DNA of 64,000 nucleotides from Vagococcus intermedius (GTDB lineage: Bacteria > Bacillota > Bacilli > Lactobacillales > Vagococcaceae): the NCBI RefSeq assembly GCF_029144185.1, contig NZ_CP110232.1, forward strand, positions 1,508,164 through 1,572,163, in the 5' to 3' direction. The notes under the pieces were generated by a model. The model was not told the DNA's origin and searched no databases. It saw only the letters and a list, made by a program, of their open reading frames with translations. Position 1 is the first letter of the stretch, and the number at the start of each line of letters is the position of its first letter. Both the position numbers and the translations under genes were made by a program. Shown here in pieces: positions 31,333 to 40,961 of the stretch.

Positions 31333-32619
31333 TTATCTAAAAAAGAAACGCATAATATCGTTCCATGTTACCAACACCATCAATATCATCATAAAAGCAA
31401 AACCAATCATCGTGATTTTTCCTTCGCTCTCTTCTGATAAGGGTTTCCTACGAATTGCTTCAACAAAATTTAATAGTAATTTACCACCATCCAATGCAGG
31501 AATTGGTAATAAATTCATTATTCCTAAATTAACACTAAGCATGGCCATAAAGTTTAAGATCGTAATAATTCCCTCATTTGCTACTTGTGAGGAAACTTGG
31601 AAGATCATCACTGGGCCACCTAATTTATTTAAACTAAACCCTAAAATTAAATCTTTTAATGCAACGAAAATTACTGTTGCATTAACAATTGTTTTGGTTC
31701 CTGCTTCTTTTAACTTCTCAATGAAAGAAAGTGATGTAACCTTAGTCCCACCCATAATCCCCATCATAACACGTTTGCTACCATCTTCTTGTTTTTCAGC
31801 TCTAGGTGTTAATGTGACAGTCTTCTCTTTACCATCACGTTCTACTTTTACTTTGACAGATTTATCTACATTTTTAGTTAGAATTGGCCCGATTTCTTCA
31901 AAAGTAGTAACTCGCTTACCTGCCACCTCAATAATGCGATCATTTGGTTTAATACCTGCATCGGCAGCTACACCATTTTCAACAACAGCACCAACCTTAC
32001 TAGTTGGATCTGGTTCAACATTACCACCTTGTATGAATAACACAATAGTAAAAATAATAAACGTTAAGATGAAGTTGAATAACGGTCCGGCAAAATTAGT
32101 TAAGGCTCTTTTATATAATTTAGCTGACTGGAATTGGACATCTAACGGAGCTATTCTAACTTCTGTTCCATCTGATTCAATAATCATGGCATCATGTTCT
32201 ACTTCATAGGTAATAACTTCTTTATCATTACCATAAGCATGTCCTTTAATTATTAATTCTTTCTCCAAATCAAATTGCGTCACTTCTAAAGGGATCGCGT
32301 TCGATAGCTGTATTTTACTACTTGTGTTAATTCTAACAATTTTTTGTTTATCATTAAGTTCAACGGCAATAGGTTGACCAGGTGTTAACTCAACTTCCTC
32401 TTCACCCATACCAGCCATCCGGACATAACCACCTATTGGTAACAACCTAATGGTATAAGTCGTCCCGTCTTTCCCTGTATGAGCAAAGATTTTCGGACCC
32501 ATGCCGATTGCGAATTCTCTCACTAAAATACCTGAACGCTTAGCAAAAATAAAATGACCTAATTCATGAACGATGACAATCACACAGAACACAAATAAAA
32601 AGGTCAGCACTGTTTTCAT
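31333..32619 (-). CDS. rseP: Site-2 membrane zinc protease RseP
   Basis: This 428-residue intramembrane protease cleaves transmembrane segments during regulated intramembrane proteolysis; in enterococci the homologue also acts on pheromone and anti-sigma precursors. H-E-L-G-H (about residues 18-22) is the zinc site in the first membrane segment. A PDZ domain lies at about 200-275, and N-L-L-P-I-P-A-L-D-G-G near 370 supplies the third metal ligand. About 60 extra residues between segments one and two (95-150) are longer than in E. coli RseP but usual for this group. Confidence 0.95.
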   Translation of the reverse strand: MKTVLTFLFVFCVIVIVHELGHFIFAKRSGILVREFAIGMGPKIFAHTGKDGTTYTIRLLPIGGYVRMAGMGEEEVELTPGQPIAVELNDKQKIVRINTSSKIQLSNAIPLEVTQFDLEKELIIKGHAYGNDKEVITYEVEHDAMIIESDGTEVRIAPLDVQFQSAKLYKRALTNFAGPLFNFILTFIIFTIVLFIQGGNVEPDPTSKVGAVVENGVAADAGIKPNDRIIEVAGKRVTTFEEIGPILTKNVDKSVKVKVERDGKEKTVTLTPRAEKQEDGSKRVMMGIMGGTKVTSLSFIEKLKEAGTKTIVNATVIFVALKDLILGFSLNKLGGPVMIFQVSSQVANEGIITILNFMAMLSVNLGIMNLLPIPALDGGKLLLNFVEAIRRKPLSEESEGKITMIGFAFMMILMVLVTWNDIMRFFFR

Positions 32620-32866
32620 ATTTATTCCCCTCTCCTGATAATACTCACTAATAACTTATTTATACGCCATAGACACATACAAACGACTGCTTTTCTTTTA
32701 AACAACTAGCTAATTCTGTCAGTCATTGATTGCTTAAAAAGTAAGTCCCGTTTACTACTTAATTCACTCAAAAAAATAGTAAAGCATCTTATATTTTAAC
32801 ATAATTTGCTCTATACCGCTATCTTCCATTTTTTACTTTTAAATGATATTTAGAATTTCTCTCAAT

Positions 32867-32900
32867 AAAAAAGCAAACGGAAGACTCCGTTTGCTTTTTT
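32867..32900 (-). terminator. Terminator after cdsA
   Basis: AAAAAAGCAAACGG pairs with CCGTTTGCTTTTTT around a short loop and overlaps the cdsA stop codon. The 32620-32898 gap beyond it holds a TGTTAAAAT extended -10-like element near 32795-32805, the likely start of rseP-proS-polC transcription. I see nothing else there. Confidence 0.92.
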
Positions 32901-33705
32901 AAAATAGTCCTAATAAATGCATCACTGGGAACACGAAAATCATACTATCAAAACGATCCAAAATACCACCATGACCTGGTAAGATATTACCTGAATCTTT
33001 AACACCATAATGACGCTTATAAGCAGATTCTACTAAGTCACCCATTTGGCCAACCATTGATAGAAATACTGTAAATAAAAGCATGACTGGTAACCCTTGA
33101 TTAAATATACCTTCTGTTGCAAAGAAATGTAAATATATTGACGCTACTACTATTGCTGAAAGAATGCCACCAAAGGCACCTTCTAAGGTTTTATTGGGGG
33201 AAATTGCTGGAGCTAATTTATTTTTACCAATTTTACGACCAATCATATAAGCCCCAATGTCAGTTGACCACACAACTAGTAGCCCAAATAATAACATTGT
33301 TAAATCAGCAGTTGTCCCTCTGGCAAGTAAAAAACACTTGAAGCCCATTCCCACATATAAACTCACTATAACTGGGAAGGCCGCTTGATCTAAGGTATAA
33401 CTATTTTTTGAAAAAACTGTTTCTGTTAATAAAATCATCACAAAAAAATAAAATAAATTACTACTTGTTAAACTTTCTGGTAAAAAAGGAAAGTAGTTTT
33501 CTAGTGGTAATACTAACACCAAAGCTGCTAGAGCCGAAACAACTCCTGCAAAACTTCCGATAGTTAGACCCTTCATTTTAAATAATTCATACACTCCCAC
33601 CACTGCTAAAACAGCAGCTGTTACCTCAATCGCCCAACCACCAACTATCAAGATTGGAATAAAAATTACTAAGGCTACAATGGCAGTAATCACACGTTGT
33701 TTCAT
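32899..33705 (-). CDS. cdsA: Phosphatidate cytidylyltransferase CdsA
   Basis: This 268-residue membrane enzyme makes CDP-diacylglycerol for phospholipid synthesis. About eight hydrophobic segments are visible. The C-terminal family signature S-x-x-K-R-x2-x-K-D-x3-x2-P-G-H-G-G-x2-D-R-x-D-S is present as S-A-Y-K-R-H-Y-G-V-K-D-S then G-H-G-G-I-L-D-R-F-D-S near 235-255. It is 3 bases behind uppS, so the two lipid-carrier genes are coupled. Confidence 0.96.
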   Translation of the reverse strand: MKQRVITAIVALVIFIPILIVGGWAIEVTAAVLAVVGVYELFKMKGLTIGSFAGVVSALAALVLVLPLENYFPFLPESLTSSNLFYFFVMILLTETVFSKNSYTLDQAAFPVIVSLYVGMGFKCFLLARGTTADLTMLLFGLLVVWSTDIGAYMIGRKIGKNKLAPAISPNKTLEGAFGGILSAIVVASIYLHFFATEGIFNQGLPVMLLFTVFLSMVGQMGDLVESAYKRHYGVKDSGNILPGHGGILDRFDSMIFVFPVMHLLGLF

Positions 33706-33708
33706 AAA

Positions 33709-34536
33709 TTAAATCTCTCCCTCATCAAAGTCATCATAATGATGCTCATCTTTTTTATCAAGACCACCAAAACGGCGATTACGCTGTTGAAAAGCCGCTA
33801 AGGCCTCTTCTAAATGCTCCTGATCAAAATCTGGCCATAATGCATCTGTAAAAAACAACTCACTATAAGCAATTTGCCATAATAAGAAATTACTAATTCG
33901 CTCTTCTCCGCTAGTTCTTATTAATAAATCCGGATCCTGTAACTCTTTGCCTAAGCTTGCAGTCATTAGATAAGATGAAAATATTTCTTCCGTAATTGTT
34001 TCGGTAGCTAGTTTCTCTTCTTTGATATCTGCTAAAATCTGATTCATCGCTGTTAACATTTCAGCACGGCTACCATAGTTAAGAGCAAAGTTTAAAATCA
34101 TGCCATCATTCTCTTTGGTTTGCGCCATTGCATCGAAAACAGCTTTTTGAGTATGTTCTGGTAAAAAGTCAGTATAACCAATGACATTAACCTTGACATT
34201 TTCAGCAATTAATTCTGGAACAAACGTATCAAAAAACTCGACAGGTAACTTCATCAAATAGTCTACCTCAGTTGTTGGCCGCTTCCAGTTTTCTGTTGAA
34301 AAAGCGTATAAGGTTAAGGCTTTTATTCCTAAACGACTAGCATGTTTAGTTATTTTTTTCACATTATTCATACCCTCTTTATGACCAGCAACACGTGGCA
34401 GGCGGCGATTTTGAGCCCAACGTCCATTCCCGTCCATAATAATTGCAATATGCTTTGGTACAATACCCTCTGAATCAAATGTCAGATTTGTTTTATCTAA
34501 TGTGTATTTTTGTTTTTGTGGAAAAAAACGAAACAT
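33709..34536 (-). CDS. uppS: Isoprenyl transferase UppS (undecaprenyl diphosphate synthase)
   Basis: This 275-residue cis-prenyltransferase makes the C55 carrier for cell-wall precursors. H-I-A-I-I-M-D-G-N-G-R-W-A (about 28-40) holds the catalytic aspartate. L-T-L-Y-A-F-S-T-E-N-W-x-R and the late D-L-L-I-R-T-S-G-E-x-R-x-S-N-F-L-L-W-Q are diagnostic. The C-terminal about 15 residues (D-K-K-D-E-H-H-Y-D-D-F-D-E) are an acidic/His tail. Confidence 0.97.
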   Translation of the reverse strand: MFRFFPQKQKYTLDKTNLTFDSEGIVPKHIAIIMDGNGRWAQNRRLPRVAGHKEGMNNVKKITKHASRLGIKALTLYAFSTENWKRPTTEVDYLMKLPVEFFDTFVPELIAENVKVNVIGYTDFLPEHTQKAVFDAMAQTKENDGMILNFALNYGSRAEMLTAMNQILADIKEEKLATETITEEIFSSYLMTASLGKELQDPDLLIRTSGEERISNFLLWQIAYSELFFTDALWPDFDQEHLEEALAAFQQRNRRFGGLDKKDEHHYDDFDEGEI

Positions 34537-34684
34537 TGTCTGCCTCCTTTAAACTTTATCTATCTCTATCATTGTAGCAAAAACTGTAAAAAAAACCTAT
34601 CTAAAGCCGACAACTTAATAAAAAGACAGTACTTACACCCAATTTTATACTACCTAGAACAGTTATTGTTTAGACAACTCAAAT

Positions 34685-34716
34685 AAAAAAGGAACCGCCC
34701 GGCGGTTCCTTTTTTA
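34685..34716 (-). terminator. Terminator after frr
   Basis: A near-perfect GC-rich stem, AGGAACCGCC with GGCGGTTCCT, is flanked by six A and seven T. It ends pyrH-frr on the minus strand and could act in both directions. Confidence 0.94.
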
Positions 34717-34723
34717 CAAACCT

Positions 34724-35281
34724 TTAAACATCTAATAATTCTTGCTCTTTAGCTGTTGTAATTGTATCAATTTCTTTAGTACTCTTATCGGTAATAACTT
34801 GCACGTCTTTTTCTAAAGTATGTAACTCATCTTCAGAAATTTCTTTAGCTTTTTCTTTTTTCTTCAACTCATCGATAGTATCACGACGAATGTTACGAAC
34901 AGCTACTTTAGCATTTTCGGCATATTTACCAACCTCTTTAGCTAAATCTTTACGACGTTCTTCTGTTAATTGTGGAATAACTAAACGAATAACATTCCCA
35001 TCATTTGCTGGACTAATACCAATCTCACTTGCTAAAATAGCTTTTTCGATATTTTCTAATGCTGATTTGTCAAATGGTGTAATCATTAAGACACGAGCTT
35101 CCGGTACATTAATAGAAGCAATTGCGTTTAATGGTGTTGGTGCACCATAATAATCAACTTGAATACGGTCTAAAAGACTAGCATTAGCACGTCCTGCTCT
35201 TACTTGACCTAATTCACGACTTAAACTTTCTTCGGCTTTAGCCATTCTTTCTTTAGCTGAATTTAAAATTTCTTTGACCAT
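34724..35281 (-). CDS. frr: Ribosome recycling factor
   Basis: This 185-residue protein splits post-termination ribosomes with EF-G. The helical bundle sequence [13 protein letters not shown]-x-V-D-Y-Y-G-x-x-T-P-L, then I-P[10 protein letters not shown] and V-A-V-R-N-I-R-R-D, is textbook. One base separates it from pyrH. Confidence 0.98.
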   Translation of the reverse strand: MVKEILNSAKERMAKAEESLSRELGQVRAGRANASLLDRIQVDYYGAPTPLNAIASINVPEARVLMITPFDKSALENIEKAILASEIGISPANDGNVIRLVIPQLTEERRKDLAKEVGKYAENAKVAVRNIRRDTIDELKKKEKAKEISEDELHTLEKDVQVITDKSTKEIDTITTAKEQELLDV

Positions 35282-35282
35282 T

Positions 35283-36005
35283 TTATTTCCCCCTTACGGT
35301 AGTTCCGATGTTTTCACCTAAACATACACGTTTAATATTGCCAACTTCATTTAAGTTAAAGACAACAAGTGGAATATCGTTATCCATACTTAAAGAACTA
35401 GCGGTTGAATCCATAACTTGTAATCCTTTTGAGATGACATCTAAGTGTGTTAATTCTTCAAATTTAGTTGCACCTGCATCTAATTTGGGATCAGCTGAAT
35501 AAACGCCATCCACATTATTTTTAGCCATTAGAATAACATCTGCATCGATTTCAGCAGCTCTTAATGCAGCCGTTGTATCTGTTGAGAAATACGGGTTACC
35601 AGTACCGGCTGCAAAAATGACAACACGGCCTTTTTCTAAATGACGAACAGCTCTACGACGAATGTAAGGCTCAGCAATTTGACGCATATCAATTGAAGCT
35701 TGCACACGCGTCGGAACACCAATATTTTCTAACGTGTCTTGTAAAGCTAAAGCATTCATAACAGTTGCTAACATGCCCATATAATCTGCCTGTGCACGTT
35801 CCATCCCCATTTCGGCACCAATTGTCCCACGCCAAATATTGCCACCGCCAACAACAATGGCAATCTCAACACCTAACTCATGAACTTCTTTAATCTCTTT
35901 AACGATTTCTGCAATAACTGGTGGTTTGATTCCAAAGCCTGCATCTCCTGCTAAAGCTTCTCCACTTACTTTTAAAATAACACGTTTATATTTCGGTTCT
36001 ACCAT
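35283..36005 (-). CDS. pyrH: UMP kinase PyrH
   Basis: This 240-residue amino-acid-kinase-fold enzyme phosphorylates [16 protein letters not shown] near the start and [13 protein letters not shown] are nucleotide-binding motifs. The ATG at 36005 is chosen over one 8 codons upstream because GGAGG lies 8 bases before it and the family begins M-V-x-P-K-Y-K-R. Its promoter probably includes TAAAAT near 36040 on the minus strand. Confidence 0.97.
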   Translation of the reverse strand: MVEPKYKRVILKVSGEALAGDAGFGIKPPVIAEIVKEIKEVHELGVEIAIVVGGGNIWRGTIGAEMGMERAQADYMGMLATVMNALALQDTLENIGVPTRVQASIDMRQIAEPYIRRRAVRHLEKGRVVIFAAGTGNPYFSTDTTAALRAAEIDADVILMAKNNVDGVYSADPKLDAGATKFEELTHLDVISKGLQVMDSTASSLSMDNDIPLVVFNLNEVGNIKRVCLGENIGTTVRGK

Positions 36006-36074
36006 TTCTGTTCCCTCCATTTTATCCACTTCCTATTTTAACACACTCACCCATACTATTAGACGTTTTTGCCT

Positions 36075-36112
36075 AAAAAAAGGGAGCGCAAGCTATTACT
36101 AGTTGCGTTCCC
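36075..36112 (-). terminator. Terminator after tsf
   Basis: GGGAACGCAA pairs with TTGCGCTCCC (one mismatch) followed by seven T on the minus strand. It separates rpsB-tsf from pyrH-frr. Confidence 0.92.
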
Positions 36113-36137
36113 AACTGTCACAAGTGACAGGTAAAAT

Positions 36138-37016
36138 TTATTTCATTTGGTTAGCTACTTCTTCCGCGAAGTTTTCTTCACGTTTTTCCATACCTTCTCC
36201 AACTTCAAAACGTACGAATGATTTTACTGTAGCATTTTTAGTTGCAACAAATTTAGAAACAGTCATGTCTGGATCTTTAACGAATGGTTGGTCTACTAAG
36301 CAGATTTCTGCTAAGAATTTTTGCATACGTCCAATAACCATTTTCTCAACGATATTAGCTGGTTTACCTTCATTTAAAGCTTGTTCAGTAAGAACTGATT
36401 TTTCATGATCTAATTCTTCTTGAGAAACTTGATCTTTTGAAACGTAACGAGGGTTAATCGCCGCAACGTGCATTGCAACGTCTTTAGCCATAGCTTCATC
36501 AGTTGTGCCATCAAGTGTAGCAAGAACGGCAATACGGCCGCCCATGTGTAGGTAAGCACCAAATGCTTGATTATCAGTTTTTTCAACTAATTCAAAACGG
36601 CGGAAGCTAATTTTTTCGCCAATAACGGTAGTTGCTTCTAAAACTTCTTTTTCAATAGTTCCATTTTCAGTTACAATAGCCAAAGCTTCTTCCATGTTAG
36701 CTGGTTTGTTCTCAACAACAAGTTTAGCAATTTTAGCAACTAATTCAACAAACATATCATTTTTTGATACGAAGTCAGTTTCAGAGTTAACTTCAACGAT
36801 TGCAGCAACGTTACCGTCAACATGAACGTTAGCTAAACCTTCAGCAGCGATTCTATCGCCTTTGTTAGCAGCTTTTGCTAAACCTTTTTCGCGTAAGAAG
36901 TCTACTGCTTTTTCCATAACACCTTCAACTTCAACTAAAGCTTTTTTAGCATCCATCATACCAACGCCTGTAGCGTCACGTAATTCTTTAACCATAGCGG
37001 CTGTAATTTTTGACAT
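36138..37016 (-). CDS. tsf: Elongation factor Ts
   Basis: This 292-residue factor exchanges GDP for GTP on EF-Tu. The N-terminal UBA-like [19 protein letters not shown] signature and the E-V-N-S-E-T-D-F-V segment (EF-Tu-contacting T-D-F-V) are both clear. It follows rpsB behind an attenuator-like hairpin. Confidence 0.98.
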   Translation of the reverse strand: MSKITAAMVKELRDATGVGMMDAKKALVEVEGVMEKAVDFLREKGLAKAANKGDRIAAEGLANVHVDGNVAAIVEVNSETDFVSKNDMFVELVAKIAKLVVENKPANMEEALAIVTENGTIEKEVLEATTVIGEKISFRRFELVEKTDNQAFGAYLHMGGRIAVLATLDGTTDEAMAKDVAMHVAAINPRYVSKDQVSQEELDHEKSVLTEQALNEGKPANIVEKMVIGRMQKFLAEICLVDQPFVKDPDMTVSKFVATKNATVKSFVRFEVGEGMEKREENFAEEVANQMK

Positions 37017-37063
37017 TATAATTTCCTCCTAATAATAAACATTTCGTTTGACTAATTTACTTT

Positions 37064-37133
37064 TAAAAAAACTGTCCCAAAGGAAGTCTAGGCTACTTAT
37101 TTTCGCCAACCGATCAATAGCCTTTGAGACAGT
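37064..37133 (-). terminator. Attenuator-like hairpin between rpsB and tsf
   Basis: ACTGTCTCAAAGG (37133-37121) pairs with CCTTTGGGACAGT (37082-37070) and is followed by seven T. A large internal arm separates the two halves. It may partially terminate and so lower tsf relative to rpsB. Confidence 0.75.
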
Positions 37134-37164
37134 CTCAATTTTAATAGTTATTTAATATAGACTA

Positions 37165-37947
37165 TTAGTTACTACCTTCAACAACTTCAACGATTTCTTC
37201 GATTGAATCAGTTTTTTCAGCAACTTTGTCTTCTGATGCAAATGTTTCTTCAACAACTTCATCTTCACCTTGACGGCCTTCGATGAAAGCATCAGCCATT
37301 TTTCCAGCGATTAATTTAACTGCACGAATCGCATCATCGTTTGATGGGATAACTACGTCGATCTCATCTGGATCACAGTTAGTATCAACCATAGCAACGA
37401 TTGGAATGTTTAATTTATGAGCTTCTTGAACAGCGATACGCTCTTTACGAGGGTCAACGATGAACATAACATCTGGGATTCTAGGCATATCAGCGATACC
37501 GCCTAAGAATTTTTCAAGACGTTCACGTTGTTTGTTTAAACCAGCAACTTCTTTTTTAGGAAGTACTTCGAACACGCCATCTTCTTCCATTTTGTTAATT
37601 TCTTTTAAGCGAGAGATACGTTTTTGAATTGTATCCCAGTTAGTTAAAGTTCCACCTAACCAACGGTGGTTTACATAGTATTGACCAGCGCGGATAGCTT
37701 CATCTTTAATAGCATCTTGTGCTTGTTTTTTAGTACCTACGAATAATGCAACGCCGCCATCTTCAGCAACTTTTTTCATGTAGTTGTAAGCATCATCAGC
37801 TAAACGTACAGTTTTTTGTAGATCGATGATGTAGATACCGTTTCTTTCTGTAAAGATATATTTCTTCATTTTTGGGTTCCAGCGACGAGTTTGGTGACCG
37901 AAATGTACACCAGCTTCAAGTAACTGTTTCATTGAGATTACTGCCAT
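37165..37947 (-). CDS. rpsB: 30S ribosomal protein S2
   Basis: This 260-residue protein binds the 30S neck. [22 protein letters not shown] at the start, then W-L-G-G-T-L-T-N-W and V-D-T-N-C-D-P-D, are S2 signatures. The ATG at 37947 (M-A-V-I-S) is chosen because GGAGG lies 9 bases upstream; the open frame continues upstream into the leader without support. The C-terminal about 30 residues are acidic. Confidence 0.98.
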   Translation of the reverse strand: MAVISMKQLLEAGVHFGHQTRRWNPKMKKYIFTERNGIYIIDLQKTVRLADDAYNYMKKVAEDGGVALFVGTKKQAQDAIKDEAIRAGQYYVNHRWLGGTLTNWDTIQKRISRLKEINKMEEDGVFEVLPKKEVAGLNKQRERLEKFLGGIADMPRIPDVMFIVDPRKERIAVQEAHKLNIPIVAMVDTNCDPDEIDVVIPSNDDAIRAVKLIAGKMADAFIEGRQGEDEVVEETFASEDKVAEKTDSIEEIVEVVEGSN

Positions 37948-37959
37948 GTTGTGTTTCCT

Positions 37960-38080
37960 CCATTTGGTTTTTAGATTTCCTCTCTCTTGCTTTAGACTCC
38001 TCTGAGGACTCTGATAAATCAAAGCACCTCTCAGAAAATAGGCAAAAGATGTGGTTTTAGTATCAATTGATACCTATAAA
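37960..38080 (-). promoter_or_regulatory. rpsB leader RNA (candidate Lacto-rpsB autoregulatory motif)
   Basis: About 120 bases of untranslated leader separate the promoter from rpsB. On the minus strand it holds several complementary segments, for example CTGAGAGGTGC, TTATCAGAG and CTCAGAGGAGTC, that could form a compact fold. Lactobacillales are known to carry a structured leader at this place (the Lacto-rpsB motif) thought to bind S2. I did not derive the consensus structure, so assignment is by position and pairing potential. Confidence 0.55.
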
Positions 38081-38109
38081 ATCATACCCTATATTCCCAA
38101 AAAAAACAA
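38081..38109 (-). promoter_or_regulatory. rpsB-tsf promoter
   Basis: The minus strand reads TTGTTT (38109-38104), 17 bases, then TATGAT (38086-38081). Confidence 0.75.
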
Positions 38110-38127
38110 GTCTTTTTTTTTAATAAC

Positions 38128-38174
38128 AAAAAAGTAGTAAGTATGAGTGAGTTAACCCAGACTTACTACTTTTT
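38128..38174 (-). terminator. Terminator of the eut operon
   Basis: AAAAAGTAGTAAGT pairs with ACTTACTACTTTTT and is flanked by A and T runs. It lies 45 bases after eutJ and closes the 19-kb eut transcription unit. Confidence 0.92.
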
Positions 38175-38218
38175 ATTTTATAACCAAACAAATAATATTT
38201 TTTGCTTATTCTTTGTTA

Positions 38219-39064
38219 TTATTCTGCATACTTACTATCGCCACTTGCTTTAGCAATACCTAAAGGTGTCACAAATTGCGGATAGTCTGGTCGCTCTACT
38301 ACCATTCCTAAATATTTAGAAAATGTTGGGGCAAATTCTTCAAAAAAACTAGCTCCGCCAACTACATATAAAGGTTCAATAGGATGCTGTTCTAGCATTC
38401 TCTCAGTAATAGCTGCCATTTTATCAACAACAGGTTTGATAATAATAAAGTTAGTTTTCTCTTGGTCATGATCTCTTTTTAATAACTCTGCCTCAGCAAC
38501 GCTGATACCATAATAACCAGCTAAAACCAAACTCATATGAGTCCCACCAGTCGGTTCATCAAGTGTCAACACAACTTCATCGTTCTCAATCACACTAATC
38601 CCTGTTGTTCCACCACCGACATCAATAACTGCTCCTTGTGTTAAACCTAACAAACAGGCTGCTGCTTCTGGTTCATCCACGACCGTCGTCACCATTAAAC
38701 CTGCTGACTCTAGTACATTTGAAACAATTTTTTTGTCATTTCCGACCGTTCCCGGTGGAATGGCAGTTGCCGCTGACTCTATTTCAACACCTAAGATTTC
38801 CTCTGCTTCACGTACCAGACGTGACACAATTTGAACAGCCTCTACGTAATTAACTACTAAACCATCACGAATAACTTCTGCAAATTCAAAACTACCATAA
38901 ACAGGTTTGTTATCTTGATCTAGAATCGCCAATACAATTGATGAGGTTCCCAAATCAACTCCTACTTTTAAGGGGTCATTTTTGTCAAAAGGTTGATGCT
39001 TTTTAGTGTTAGCAATGGCATTAAATTCTGCTAATAATTCGTTAGCTTGCTCTAAATTAACCAT
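38219..39064 (-). CDS. eutJ: Ethanolamine utilisation protein EutJ (Hsp70-like)
   Basis: This 281-residue protein has an actin/Hsp70-type ATPase fold. G-V-D-L-G-T-S-S-I-V (about 33-42), V-D-E-P-E-A-A and V-I-D-V-G-G-G-T-T-G-I-S match the phosphate and connecting loops of DnaK, but there is no substrate-binding domain. EutJ is thought to act as a chaperone for microcompartment assembly or enzyme reactivation; its exact role is not established. It is the last gene of the operon. Confidence 0.93.
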   Translation of the reverse strand: MVNLEQANELLAEFNAIANTKKHQPFDKNDPLKVGVDLGTSSIVLAILDQDNKPVYGSFEFAEVIRDGLVVNYVEAVQIVSRLVREAEEILGVEIESAATAIPPGTVGNDKKIVSNVLESAGLMVTTVVDEPEAAACLLGLTQGAVIDVGGGTTGISVIENDEVVLTLDEPTGGTHMSLVLAGYYGISVAEAELLKRDHDQEKTNFIIIKPVVDKMAAITERMLEQHPIEPLYVVGGASFFEEFAPTFSKYLGMVVERPDYPQFVTPLGIAKASGDSKYAE

Positions 39065-39088
39065 ATTATCACCCTAATTTCTTAACTC

Positions 39089-39541
39089 TTATGAATTCCA
39101 ATCAGCTGGGTAAGTTACGTAAACAAAACGCGCATCGCCTTCAACTGAAAATTGGATTGGTGAGCCTTTAGGAATCAACATAATTTCACCAGGTCCTGCT
39201 GTAATACGGCGACCTTCGATAATTACTGTTAATGTTCCGTCAATAATATAATCAATCTCATCATAATCTAATGTCCAGTCGAAAGTTGTATCACGCATTA
39301 CCATCAATCCACAACCTAAACGTGGGCTTTCTTCTAATGTCATTAAATCTTTACAATATACTTTATGAGCAGGATTACCAGTATCTAAACGGTCATCTTC
39401 ATTTACTTCCAACAAAGGTAACTTAACAGACATCACACCGCTAGGGTCAACATGTTTTGTTAAATCTGATAAACCTGACATTTTTTCCAGTAAAATCTCA
39501 CGAACAACCTTTTCAATAAGTTCTCTGCTTTGATCTGCCAT
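39089..39541 (-). CDS. eutQ: EutQ, cupin-domain ethanolamine utilisation protein
   Basis: This 150-residue protein is the cupin part of EutQ (R-L-G-C-G-L-M-V-M, D-Y-D-E-I-D-Y-I-I-D-G-T-L, P-G-E-I-M-L-I-P-K-G-S-P-I). Salmonella EutQ (about 230 residues) has acetate kinase activity and is needed for shell assembly; this version is shorter and lacks the long N-terminal region. Instead residues 6-20 (R-E-L-I-E-K-V-V-R-E-I-L-L-E-K) look like an amphipathic encapsulation peptide. It overlaps eutH by one base. Confidence 0.9.
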   Translation of the reverse strand: MADQSRELIEKVVREILLEKMSGLSDLTKHVDPSGVMSVKLPLLEVNEDDRLDTGNPAHKVYCKDLMTLEESPRLGCGLMVMRDTTFDWTLDYDEIDYIIDGTLTVIIEGRRITAGPGEIMLIPKGSPIQFSVEGDARFVYVTYPADWNS

Positions 39542-40641
39542 TATTTAGTCCCTACTTTCTCTTCGTTTTTAAGCATACGATTAGCCATAAACATCGCTAC
39601 AAAAACAGCTGTAATACCCCCAACTAATTTACCTACGATCATTGGGAAAATCATTTCACGAGCCACACCAGCTGTAAAGCCTAAGTGATCTCCTAATACG
39701 AATGAAGCTGATACAGCAAATGCCACGTTGATAATTTTACCACGAGCATCCATGTCTTTCATCATTTGGAACATCGGAATACTATTTGCCATAGTCGCTA
39801 CCATACCAGCAGCTGAAACTTCGTTCATTCCTAACACTTTACCTAAGCCCATCAATGGTTTTTTGAACACTTTAGTAATAACAAATACTAAACAGAACGC
39901 ACCTGCTAATGTCAAAGCAATACCACCAACTGTGCTAATACCTTCAGCAACTGGTGTGATACCTGGTACTTTAATTCCTACTAATGGATCTAAGGCACCA
40001 ATTACTAAACCAATAATAGCTACCATAACAACAAATTTACCAAAAACAGTAAATCCTTTAATCATAGCTTCAGGTTTAAACCATAAACCAGCCATAACTA
40101 AAGCGGCTACAATTACGATCGGTACTAAATTTTTAAGAATCATTACAACTGGGAAACCAGCAACTAATCCACCAACAAAAGCGCCGACAGGAATTGTAAT
40201 CATCCCTGATAAAACACCCGTTGCTAAATATTTATGATCAGATTTTTGAATAATTCCTAAAGCAACTGGAATTGTAAAGACGATAGTAGGTCCCATCATA
40301 GCACCTAAAATTGTTCCAGCAAAAAGTCCTGCTTCTTTTGTTTCAGCCATTTGAACTGCTAATGGGAAACCACCCATATCATTTGCAAGTAATGTCGTTG
40401 CAAACATTGCCGGATCAGCACCTAAAAATTTGTATACAGGTACTACCACTGGTTCTAAAATATTAGCTAAGACCGGGGCTAAAGTAATAATCCCGACCAT
40501 TGATAAGGCAAGAGACCCCATCGCCATAATACCTTCTTCAAATTGTTCACCTAAGCCGAATTTGTTGTCTAGACATTTATCGATTCCGCCTAAGATCATG
40601 AAGAAAGCAATAATATACATAATAATTTCATTAATTCCCAT
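39541..40641 (-). CDS. eutH: Ethanolamine permease-type membrane protein EutH
   Basis: This 366-residue membrane protein has about ten hydrophobic segments. It starts I-I-M-Y-I-I-A-F-F-M-I-L-G-G-I-D-K-C and contains L-A-N-D-M-G-G-F-P-L-A and S-A-S-F-V-L-G-D-H-L-G-F, typical of EutH. It facilitates ethanolamine entry when the outside concentration or pH is low. It sits between eutN and eutQ. Confidence 0.95.
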   Translation of the reverse strand: MGINEIIMYIIAFFMILGGIDKCLDNKFGLGEQFEEGIMAMGSLALSMVGIITLAPVLANILEPVVVPVYKFLGADPAMFATTLLANDMGGFPLAVQMAETKEAGLFAGTILGAMMGPTIVFTIPVALGIIQKSDHKYLATGVLSGMITIPVGAFVGGLVAGFPVVMILKNLVPIVIVAALVMAGLWFKPEAMIKGFTVFGKFVVMVAIIGLVIGALDPLVGIKVPGITPVAEGISTVGGIALTLAGAFCLVFVITKVFKKPLMGLGKVLGMNEVSAAGMVATMANSIPMFQMMKDMDARGKIINVAFAVSASFVLGDHLGFTAGVAREMIFPMIVGKLVGGITAVFVAMFMANRMLKNEEKVGTK

Positions 40642-40689
40642 TTTTTATAAAACCTCCTAAGATCTCACTTTTTGTCATCAGTGAACGTC

Positions 40690-40959
40690 TTAGTTCGCAC
40701 GCTCAACTGAATCAATAATCCCAACAATAACTGCATCAACTGGGATATCAGGAGCATCTAGAGCCATTCGAGCAGAACTGCCTGTTGTAACGAGTACAGT
40801 ATCGTCAAACCCAGCTCCAGCGTTATCAGCTGCAACTAATGTCTGGACACGACCTGCTGTTTCATCTTCTTCAATATCCACCAATAAGAATTTTAAACCA
40901 TTCAATTTTTCATTCTTGCGTGTTGCCCATAGACTTCCTGATACTTTCCCAATTAACAT
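40690..40959 (-). CDS. eutN: Microcompartment vertex protein EutN (BMV/CcmL family)
   Basis: This 89-residue protein starts M-L-I-G-K-V-S-G-S-L-W-A-T-R-K, the EutN/CcmL signature. It ends A-V-I-V-G-I-I-D-S-V-E, also typical. Members form pentamers that cap the vertices of the polyhedral shell. The gene lies 2 bases behind the unnamed eut protein. Confidence 0.96.
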   Translation of the reverse strand: MLIGKVSGSLWATRKNEKLNGLKFLLVDIEEDETAGRVQTLVAADNAGAGFDDTVLVTTGSSARMALDAPDIPVDAVIVGIIDSVERAN

Positions 40960-40961
40960 AG

